DNA of 7,807 nt from Lachnospiraceae bacterium (GTDB lineage Bacteria; Bacillota; Clostridia; Lachnospirales; Lachnospiraceae): NCBI GenBank assembly GCA_020860745.1, contig JAJBTR010000428.1, positions 273 to 8,079 on the forward strand, written 5' to 3'. The position numbers and the translations under genes are program-made. This document shows, in pieces, positions 1-5,012 of this stretch. The notes beneath the pieces were generated by a model. That model was not told the origin of the DNA and did not search any database. It was given only the letters and a program-made list of their open reading frames with translations. How positions within the stretch are numbered: the first letter of the stretch is position 1; each line of letters opens with the position of its first letter.

Positions 1-195
1 AAACGGAATCGGAATAAAGTTGCAGAAATCGCGGATCAGTCTCCCTTTCCACATCGTGATATCCAGCAGACTCGCCGCCAGAATACCGCCGCGCAGTTCC
101 AGTATCGGGAAAAGGGAAATGATAAACACCATAACCTCGCGGGATACATGCTGTCCCAGGGGGCTGTTTACAAACCATGTTACAAGACTCTCCAT
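1..195 (-). CDS. Small multidrug-export family membrane protein, N-terminal part (runs off left edge)
   Basis: The first 65 codons of a minus-strand gene continue past base 1. The start is the ATG at 195-193. A perfect AAGGAGG (210-204) sits 8 nt upstream, which fixes it. The protein begins MESLVTWFVN and then has a hydrophobic stretch at residues 21-30 running into ILELRGGILAASLL (31-44). A second hydrophobic run begins at about residue 59 with FIPIPF near the cut. The P-I-x-E-L-R-G-G element followed by an N-F-x-P-I-P-F element is characteristic of the putative small multidrug export family (Sm_multidrug_ex, a short multi-pass membrane protein). The family name comes from weak evidence, so no substrate should be inferred. 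It lies 133 bp downstream of hisC on the same strand and could be read from the same transcript. The family call is from memory of the motif, not from a search. Confidence 0.72.
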   Translation of the reverse strand, partial: MESLVTWFVNSPLGQHVSREVMVFIISLFPILELRGGILAASLLDITMWKGRLIRDFCNFIPIPF

Positions 196-328
196 CCACT
201 ATACCTCCTTAACTTCGAGTCGTGCATCTGCAATTCTCTGTGTGTCCCGAAGCATCACAAATACTATCTGCCTGCCCTCGATGTGCTTTTAAAGCATGAT
301 CGCTCCGCCGGAAATACACGTTCCAGCA
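196..328 (-). other. hisC to membrane-protein spacer, with a short uninterrupted frame ending at the next gene's ribosome-binding site
   Basis: This 133-bp spacer contains no recognisable gene. Bases 288-199 (minus) are open for 29 codons between a TAA (291-289) and a TAG (201-199). The only ATG gives 18 residues (255-199, beginning MLRDTQRIADARLEV). The frame's last codons, AAG GAG GTA TAG, supply the Shine-Dalgarno sequence of the downstream gene, an arrangement typical of a real upstream gene end. No ribosome-binding site precedes its ATG. It may be a decayed gene end or chance. A second short frame (21 codons) starts at an ATG overlapping the hisC stop as TGATG (329-327). A perfect inverted repeat, TGCTTT-T-AAAGCA, lies at 284-296; its 1-nt centre cannot form a hairpin loop, so it is not a terminator. 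Confidence 0.3.
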
Positions 329-1399
329 TCATACCGTCTGTCTCTCTGCCAGATACCGCTCCAGGAAATCAAGGAAAACATCCATCTCCCCGTCCGTCCC
401 GATGGTAATCCGCAGGTAGTTATCAATGCGGGGTTTATCAAAGTACCTCACATAAATGTCCTGCTCCCGCAGCGCGGCAAACAGTTCTTTCGCCGGGCAG
501 CTCTTATGGGTAGCAAAGATAAAATTGCTCCGGGAATCCCGGAAAGAAAATCCCATCCCGCGCAGACGCTCTTTTGCCCGCTCTCTGGTCGTAATGATTC
601 TCCGCGTGGTATTTTCAAAATACTGCCGGTCTGCCAGGGAAGCCACCCCCGCCGCCAGTGCCGTCTGATCCATCGTATACGAATTGAACGAATACTTCAC
701 ATCATTCAGGTACCGGATCAGCTCCGGGCTCGCCATAGCATAACCGATGCGCATACCGGCCAGCGACCGGGACTTGGAAAAAGTCTGAACCACAATAAGG
801 TTATCATATTTTTCCAGCAGGGGCAATGCCGACCTGGCCCCAAAGTCCACGTAAGCCTCATCGACGATCACAATGACATCCGGATTGTGGTGGAGAATAT
901 CCTCGATATCCTCCTGCGGACACTCCACACCGGTGGGTGCGTTGGGATTCGGGAAAATCACACCGCCGTTTTCCTTATAATAATCCTCCGGCACGATATC
1001 AAACCGCTCATTCAGCGGCTGCGTCTCATAGGGAATGCGGAACACATCCGCCCAGACATCATAAAACGAGTATGTAATATCCGGAAAAAGAATCGGCTTT
1101 TCACTGTTAAAAAAAGTCAGAAAGCACATGGCCAGCACATCGTCTGACCCCACTCCCACAAAAACCTGCTCCGGTGCAAGCCCCATCTCCGCAGCGATAG
1201 TGTCTACCAATACTCCCGCAGTCGGGTCAGGGTAGAGACGGAGACGGTCAGCTTCCATCTCCCGCAGCGCTTCGGCTACGCCGGGCGCCGGCGGGTAAGG
1301 GTTCTCATTGGTATTCAGTTTGATCATTTTCGTTTTATCCGGCTGCTCGCCCGGTGTATATGGGACGACGCGCCGGATGTTGGATTCCCAGGCTTTCAT
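329..1399 (-). CDS. hisC: Histidinol-phosphate aminotransferase (356 aa)
   Basis: This is a PLP-dependent class I/II aminotransferase that converts imidazole-acetol phosphate and glutamate to L-histidinol phosphate and 2-oxoglutarate, a late step of histidine synthesis in the cytoplasm. The motifs fit HisC in order: substrate-proximal N-T-N-E-N-P-Y at residues 29-35, N-P-N-A-P-T-G at 151-157, D-E-A-Y-V-D-F at 180-186, the Schiff-base lysine in T-F-S-K-S (Lys209), the phosphate-binding G-M-R-I-G (215-219) and the C-terminal R-I-T-I-G (330-334). The length of 356 aa is normal for the family. The ATG at 1399-1397 has GAGGAGGA (1411-1404) 4 to 5 nt upstream. No other his gene is in the window, so this hisC stands apart from a his operon here. 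Immediately upstream lies a large inverted-repeat element. No T-box leader motif is present. Related aminotransferases such as CobD share the fold, but the motifs and length favour HisC. Confidence 0.93.
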   Translation of the reverse strand: MKAWESNIRRVVPYTPGEQPDKTKMIKLNTNENPYPPAPGVAEALREMEADRLRLYPDPTAGVLVDTIAAEMGLAPEQVFVGVGSDDVLAMCFLTFFNSEKPILFPDITYSFYDVWADVFRIPYETQPLNERFDIVPEDYYKENGGVIFPNPNAPTGVECPQEDIEDILHHNPDVIVIVDEAYVDFGARSALPLLEKYDNLIVVQTFSKSRSLAGMRIGYAMASPELIRYLNDVKYSFNSYTMDQTALAAGVASLADRQYFENTTRRIITTRERAKERLRGMGFSFRDSRSNFIFATHKSCPAKELFAALREQDIYVRYFDKPRIDNYLRITIGTDGEMDVFLDFLERYLAERQTV

Positions 1400-1424
1400 G
1401 GTATCCTCCTCAGCATTTTTTGAC

Positions 1425-1736
1425 GGATGTGGGAGATACCTTCAACCTGCTGTTCGGCAACCGGGATAACGCTCCGCTGAACTAAGCACTTACTGTAGCT
1501 GTTCACTGCGCTCACAGTTACGGGAAAATCCATTTAAATTCGCTGCGCGATGGGGATTTTCCCTTGCACAATCTACGTTTTCAGACGGTCAGCACAGTAA
1601 ATGTGCAGACCTGCACTTAATAACAATTGGCCAGTTTAAGACGCTCAGTATAGCCTTTCAAGCGCTGGATTTCGTCTCCGCTAAAAACATCCCTTCAAAG
1701 TTACCTCACATCAGGTTGAAAGCATCACCCGCATCC
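1425..1736 (-). repeat. Hairpin-rich inverted-repeat element upstream of hisC (possible structured RNA or MITE-like repeat)
   Basis: The ends of this 312-bp stretch are complementary. Bases 1425-1467 pair with 1689-1736 through 34 Watson-Crick pairs, with a few mismatches and a 6-nt bulge (1694-1699). Its longest perfect run is TTCAACCTG (1441-1449) against CAGGTTGAA (1712-1720). Inside lie consecutive hairpins: 1495-1502/1514-1521; GGGAAAATCC (1522-1531) with GGATTTTCCC (1554-1563); GGTC-a-GCACA with TGTGC-a-GACC (1587-1611, loop GTAAA); CTTAA/TTAAG (1616-1640); and GACG/CGTC (1640-1643/1673-1676). Four mismatched positions (1438/1723, 1440/1721, 1458/1703, 1462/1699) become G-U pairs in minus-strand RNA, against one (1430/1731) in plus-strand RNA. 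This mildly favours transcription with the neighbouring genes. The element stops 13 bp short of the hisC ribosome-binding site. No target duplication or coding frame was recognised. It could be a hisC leader, a free RNA or a dispersed repeat. Confidence 0.55.
1633..1661 (-). promoter_or_regulatory. Candidate sigma-A promoter toward hisC, inside the inverted-repeat element
   Basis: Reading the minus strand, TTGAAA (1661-1656) is followed after 17 nt by TAAACT (1638-1633). The -35 matches five of six consensus bases and the -10 four of six. Transcription would start near 1626 and give a leader of about 225 nt carrying the hairpins at 1611-1587, 1563-1522 and 1521-1495 before the hisC ribosome-binding site. 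The match is modest and sits in a structured region, so it may be fortuitous. Confidence 0.28.
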
Positions 1737-1828
1737 TGTGCTAAATATCCTGCCACCCGAAAAAGTAACCTGCCGTGCAAAAATATCTCTTCCAACACCA
1801 CATATAAATTACTCTTTATTAAATATTA
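1737..1828. other. AT-rich remainder of the mrp-hisC spacer, nothing recognised
   Basis: This segment follows the mrp stop codon in the direction of transcription. It is AT-rich near 1801-1828. It has no hairpin followed by a T-run on the minus strand, so no intrinsic terminator for mrp can be named. A bracketing TGCT (1739-1742) can pair with AGCA (1412-1415) and may extend the terminal stem of the adjacent element. Confidence 0.4.
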
Positions 1829-2668
1829 TCACAATGCCTTAATTATCTGCACTGCTTTGTCAAGGTAGATATTGTCCGCCTTATAAAACAGTCCTTCATC
1901 GGCCAGTTCGGCGTAGGCCGGATCCAGTGGCATTTTCCCGAGGACTTCCAGACCCATCTCCCCGGCGACTTCGTCGATATGGCTCTCGCCGAAGACTTTG
2001 ATCTGCTTTCCGCAGTCCGGGCAGACCAGATAGCTGTAGTTTTCAACAATGCCGAGGACAGGGATATCCATCATACCGGCCATATTGTATGCTTTTTTCA
2101 CAATCAGCTGCACCAGTTCCTGCGGGGAAGTAACGATCACAATCCCATCCACCGGCAGTGACTGGAAGACGGTCAGTGGCACATCGCCGGTTCCCGGAGG
2201 CATGTCCACAAAGAGATAATCCAGATCGCCCCAGACCACATCCGTCCAGAACTGCTTGACGGTTCCGGCGATGATCGGGCCTCTCCATACCACCGGCGCT
2301 TCCTCATCGTCCATGAGCAGATTGACAGACATAATTTTGATGCCATCCTCCGACTCAATGGGACAGACACCCATCTCGCTGCCCATGGCCGGGCCATGAA
2401 TTCCGTACATTTTCGGAATGGACGGGCCGGTAATATCTGCATCCAGGATGCCTACGGTATAGCCCTGCTTTCTCATGGCGGATGCCAGAGACGCCGTCAC
2501 AAAGGATTTGCCGACACCGCCCTTTCCGCTGACGACGCCGATCACTTTTTTCACCGACGAATATTCATTTAATGCTTCCAACATGCTCTGGGGTCCCTCG
2601 GAGCATCCTCCGTTTTCCTGTGAAGGACAGTTACCTGCGCTTGCACATCCATCACAACTGCTTGCCAT
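1829..2668 (-). CDS. mrp: Mrp/ApbC/Nbp35-type P-loop ATPase, iron-sulfur cluster carrier (279 aa)
   Basis: This is a cytoplasmic ATPase of the SIMIBI/MinD class that, in characterised relatives (ApbC, Nbp35, Ind1), holds a [4Fe-4S] cluster at a dimer interface and passes it to apo-proteins. Visible motifs are the deviant Walker A G-K-G-G-V-G-K-S (residues 48-55), D-A-D-I-T-G-P-S-I-P (76-85), the family signature D-M-P-P-G-T-G-D (155-162) and C-P-D-C (216-219), whose two cysteines bind the bridging cluster. The N-terminus adds four cysteines (5, 8, 14, 22). The C-x2-C-x5-C part resembles the N-terminal cluster site of eukaryotic Nbp35, so a second cluster is likely; this is inference. The ATG at 2668-2666 has AGGAGG (2682-2677) with an 8-nt spacer and an A-rich leader. 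It lies 248 bp downstream of glmS on the same strand, separated by a structured element. No good promoter was found, so co-transcription with glmS is possible. Confidence 0.92.
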   Translation of the reverse strand: MASSCDGCASAGNCPSQENGGCSEGPQSMLEALNEYSSVKKVIGVVSGKGGVGKSFVTASLASAMRKQGYTVGILDADITGPSIPKMYGIHGPAMGSEMGVCPIESEDGIKIMSVNLLMDDEEAPVVWRGPIIAGTVKQFWTDVVWGDLDYLFVDMPPGTGDVPLTVFQSLPVDGIVIVTSPQELVQLIVKKAYNMAGMMDIPVLGIVENYSYLVCPDCGKQIKVFGESHIDEVAGEMGLEVLGKMPLDPAYAELADEGLFYKADNIYLDKAVQIIKAL

Positions 2669-2718
2669 TTTCTATTCCTCCTGTTTCTTTCTTTTTCTAT
2701 CTATTATTTTATATTCGT

Positions 2719-2904
2719 TCATGCGATACCCTCCGCCGTCATGCGCAATCCGCATGCCCTATGTGCATGCTTCTCCGCTCCTCTCGGAGATATGATTGCT
2801 TATGACGGCGGACGGCCATCTGCTCCGCAGATTCCCGTACAACATAGCATCTGCTTACAGGCAAGCCTGCGCGCATCTGCTATCTTGTCCCGGTTATCGC
2901 ATGA
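2719..2904. repeat. Multi-branched inverted-repeat element between glmS and mrp
   Basis: About 65 base pairs can form within 186 nt, tiling the stretch almost without gaps. The terminal stem pairs TCATGCGATA (2719-2728) perfectly with TATCGCATGA (2895-2904), extended by CC/GG past a one-base bulge. Branch A pairs 2733-2750 with 2794-2811 (16 of 18) and opens into two hairpins: GCATGC/GCATGC (2752-2757/2765-2770) and TCTCCG/CGGAGA (2772-2777/2785-2790). Branch B starts at the next base: ACGG/CCGT (2812-2815/2835-2838) around ATCTGC-TCC-GCAGAT (2818-2832). Branch C follows directly: 2839-2849 with 2878-2888 (10 of 11), topped by CAGGC-AA-GCCTG (2858-2869). CATCTGCT occurs three times (2817, 2848, 2874). 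There is no coding frame, T-run or obvious target duplication. Strand is undecided: the only wobble pair (2743/2801) favours the plus strand, but all nearby genes are minus. A dispersed non-autonomous repeat or a structured RNA both fit. Confidence 0.6.
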
Positions 2905-2916
2905 CCATTAGCACTT

Positions 2917-4782
2917 TTACTCCACCGTCACGCTTTTTGCGAGATTTCTCGGCTTATCCACATCAAGTCCGCGGGCCACACTGGTATAATACCCCAGCAG
3001 CTGCAGCGGAATCACCGCCAGGCTCGCCTCGAAATGAGAGTCCGTCCGAGGAATATACACGGTAAAGTTCGCCGTGTCCTCGATCACATAATGGCCATAG
3101 CTGGTCAGTCCCATCAGGTAGGCACCCCGGGCCTTACATTCTACCATGTTGCTGACGGTCTTTTCATAGAGATCGTCCTGCGTCAGGACGCCGATCACCA
3201 GGATACCGTCCTCAATCAGGCTGATGGTGCCATGCTTTAGTTCACCCGCCGCATACGCCTCTGAGTGAATGTAGGAAATCTCTTTCATCTTCAGGCTTCC
3301 CTCCAGGCTGATCGCGTAATCCAGTCCGCGCCCGATAAAGAAAATATCACGCGCATTGGAAAACTTGGAGGCGAACCACTGAAGCCGTTCTTTTTCAGAG
3401 AGAATCTGACGGATCTTGTCCGGAATTGTCTGAAGCTCCGCAAGCAGCCCTGCATATTCCTCCTCTGTCAGCGTTCCTCTCACATGCCCGAAATCTATGG
3501 CCATCAGGTAAGTCGCAATCAATTGCGTACTGTACGCTTTCGTCGTGGCAACCGCGATCTCCGGTCCGGCCAGGGTATAAAAGACGTGATCGGCCTCCCG
3601 GGCAATGGATGAACCAACCACATTGACAATCGCCAGCGTCTTTACCCCTCGGGCTTTTGCCTCCCGCAGCGCGGCGAGCGTATCGGCCGTCTCTCCCGAC
3701 TGGGAAATCACGATAACCAGTCCGTCCGGATCCAGAAGCGGCTTCCGGTAACGAAACTCCGAAGCCAGCTCCACCCGGACCGGAATCTGAGCAAGATCTT
3801 CAAAAATATACTGTGCCGCCATGGCCACGTGCCAGGCAGATCCGCATGCGACCATATAAATCTGCGAACAACGCTTAATTTCATCTGCTTCCAGACCGGC
3901 TTCCCCGAGATCAATAATCTGTCTGCCCTCCACATCCTTCACGGCAGACCGGAGCGTATCCTCCACCGCTTTAGGCTGCTCATGGATCTCTTTCATCATG
4001 AAATGCTCATATCCGCCTTTTTCGGCCGCCTGGGCATCCCAGTTAATCTCCACCAGTTCTTTCTGAATCTCGTCGCCGTCAATATTGTAAAAATGAACCT
4101 CACCGGCTTTTAAGCAGGCAATTTCCAGATTCCCGATATAATAGACATTTCTCACATAACTTAAAATAGCCGGTACATCAGACGCCACAAAAGACTCGCC
4201 TTCCTTCACTCCGAGAATCATCGGGCTGTCCTTTCTGGCCACCCAGATCTCATCCGGATGCTCCTTAAACATAACCGCCAGCGCGTAGGAGCCGCGCACG
4301 CGAACCATGGTCTTGGCCAGCGCGTCGATCGGACCCACTTTGTACTTATTATAGTAGTAATCTACCAGCTTGATTGCCACTTCCGTGTCTGTCTGGGAAT
4401 AAAAACTGTATCCCTTGCGCGTCAGCTTATCCTTCAATTCCTGGAAATTCTCAATAATACCATTGTGAACGCCCGCCACCGCCGGCGCATCTCCGATCCC
4501 GCTCTCGCTGCTGTGCGGATGCGCATTGATCTCCGAAGGCTCCCCGTGTGTCGCCCACCGGGTATGGCCGATACCGCAGCATCCGGCCATGGCACGGCCG
4601 TCATCTGTTTTTTCCGCCAGTTTCTTCAGGCGCCCTTTTGCCTTCACGACCTCAATATCCCGGTTCCCGTCGCGGACAGCCAGGCCCGCAGAATCATAGC
4701 CGCGATACTCCAGCTTCGCCAGACCGTCCAGAAGGATAGGGGCCGCCTGCTTATCGCCTATATATCCAACAATACCACACAT
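2917..4782 (-). CDS. glmS: Glutamine--fructose-6-phosphate aminotransferase, isomerizing (621 aa)
   Basis: The enzyme makes glucosamine-6-phosphate from fructose-6-phosphate and glutamine, the entry step to UDP-N-acetylglucosamine for peptidoglycan. The N-terminal glutaminase domain (about 2-230) begins M-C-G-I-V-G-Y-I-G, with Cys2 as nucleophile after Met removal, and contains H-T-R-W-A-T-H-G (73-80). Two SIS sugar-isomerase domains follow: the first carries S-Q-S-G-E-T-A-D-T (360-368), the second E-A-Y-A-A-G-E-L-K-H-G (508-518), ending D-K-P-R-N-L-A-K-S-V-T-V-E. The length is slightly above the usual 600-610. The ATG at 4782-4780 is chosen because Cys2 must follow the initiator. An in-frame GTG at 4809 would add nine residues and destroy catalysis. 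AAAGGA lies 9 nt before this ATG; AGGAG abuts it. The upstream region lacks the glmS ribozyme common in Firmicutes. The gene lies 180 bp from the preceding SpoIID-like gene, with candidate promoters between them. Confidence 0.97.
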   Translation of the reverse strand: MCGIVGYIGDKQAAPILLDGLAKLEYRGYDSAGLAVRDGNRDIEVVKAKGRLKKLAEKTDDGRAMAGCCGIGHTRWATHGEPSEINAHPHSSESGIGDAPAVAGVHNGIIENFQELKDKLTRKGYSFYSQTDTEVAIKLVDYYYNKYKVGPIDALAKTMVRVRGSYALAVMFKEHPDEIWVARKDSPMILGVKEGESFVASDVPAILSYVRNVYYIGNLEIACLKAGEVHFYNIDGDEIQKELVEINWDAQAAEKGGYEHFMMKEIHEQPKAVEDTLRSAVKDVEGRQIIDLGEAGLEADEIKRCSQIYMVACGSAWHVAMAAQYIFEDLAQIPVRVELASEFRYRKPLLDPDGLVIVISQSGETADTLAALREAKARGVKTLAIVNVVGSSIAREADHVFYTLAGPEIAVATTKAYSTQLIATYLMAIDFGHVRGTLTEEEYAGLLAELQTIPDKIRQILSEKERLQWFASKFSNARDIFFIGRGLDYAISLEGSLKMKEISYIHSEAYAAGELKHGTISLIEDGILVIGVLTQDDLYEKTVSNMVECKARGAYLMGLTSYGHYVIEDTANFTVYIPRTDSHFEASLAVIPLQLLGYYTSVARGLDVDKPRNLAKSVTVE

Positions 4783-4893
4783 CTCCTGTTTTCCTTTCCG
4801 TTTCTTCACAGGTCAGATTATATCTGTCATGAAACATCTCTGCTTTTATAAATCGATTATCTCCATTTTTGTGTCAAATCATTATAATGAAAA

Positions 4894-4922
4894 AGGATAA
4901 CATAAAAACTGTCTGTTTTCAA
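4894..4922 (-). promoter_or_regulatory. Candidate sigma-A promoter for glmS
   Basis: On the minus strand TTGAAA (4922-4917) is followed after 17 nt by TATCCT (4899-4894). The -35 abuts the end of the 30-bp tandem repeat. Transcription would begin near 4887, about 105 nt before the glmS ATG. Weaker alternatives exist in the same leader: TTGACA (4877-4872) with a poor -10, and TATAAT boxes at 4886-4881 and 4822-4817 without matching -35 boxes. Confidence 0.42.
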
Positions 4923-5012
4923 TACTTTGTCAATTCAGTTCCGCAATGCTGGTACTTTGTCAATTCAGTTCCGCAATGCTGGTACTTTGTCAATTCAGTT
5001 CCGCAATGCGGG
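4923..5012. repeat. Three tandem copies of a 30-bp unit spanning the stop codon of the SpoIID-like gene
   Basis: Units lie at 4923-4952, 4953-4982 and 4983-5012 and are identical except for one base (5010, g instead of t). On the minus strand each carries the end of the coding sequence, ATT GCG GAA CTG AAT TGA, then CAAAGTACC. The unit is 30 bp, so every copy keeps the same frame and stop codon. The first copy in gene order (5012-4983) encodes the genuine C-terminus R-I-A-E-L-N-stop; the other two lie in the 3' untranslated region. Near-perfect identity points to recent tandem duplication. Each copy also contains TTGACA reading toward glmS, but none has a suitably spaced -10. Confidence 0.95.

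Noticed and set aside
296..1147. A 283-codon open frame on the plus strand opposite hisC
   Set aside because: It lies wholly antisense to a well-supported hisC with full motifs, has no ribosome-binding site and reads as Arg/His/Ile-rich sequence of no recognisable family.
1400..1828. T-box (histidine tRNA) leader upstream of hisC
   Set aside because: The conserved T-box sequence AGGGTGGnACCGCG is absent. The nearest, GGGTGGCAGG on the minus strand around 1750-1760, lacks the ACCGCG half and is not followed by a terminator.
4783..4809. Upstream in-frame GTG start for glmS
   Set aside because: It would place nine residues before M-C-G-I-V, whereas the glutaminase cysteine must become the N-terminal residue. 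Its codons are also the purine-rich ribosome-binding region of the proper ATG.
4258..4851. A 197-codon plus-strand open frame opposite the 5' part of glmS
   Set aside because: It is antisense to the glutaminase domain of glmS, lacks a ribosome-binding site and shows no domain or membrane pattern.
4881..4886. TATAAT as the main glmS -10 box
   Set aside because: On the minus strand no -35-like hexamer lies 16-18 nt upstream (GTTTTT/AGTTTT only), so the TTGAAA-17-TATCCT pair was preferred.
4923..5012. CRISPR-like array
   Set aside because: The 30-bp units are directly adjacent with no spacers and include coding sequence, so this is a simple tandem repeat.
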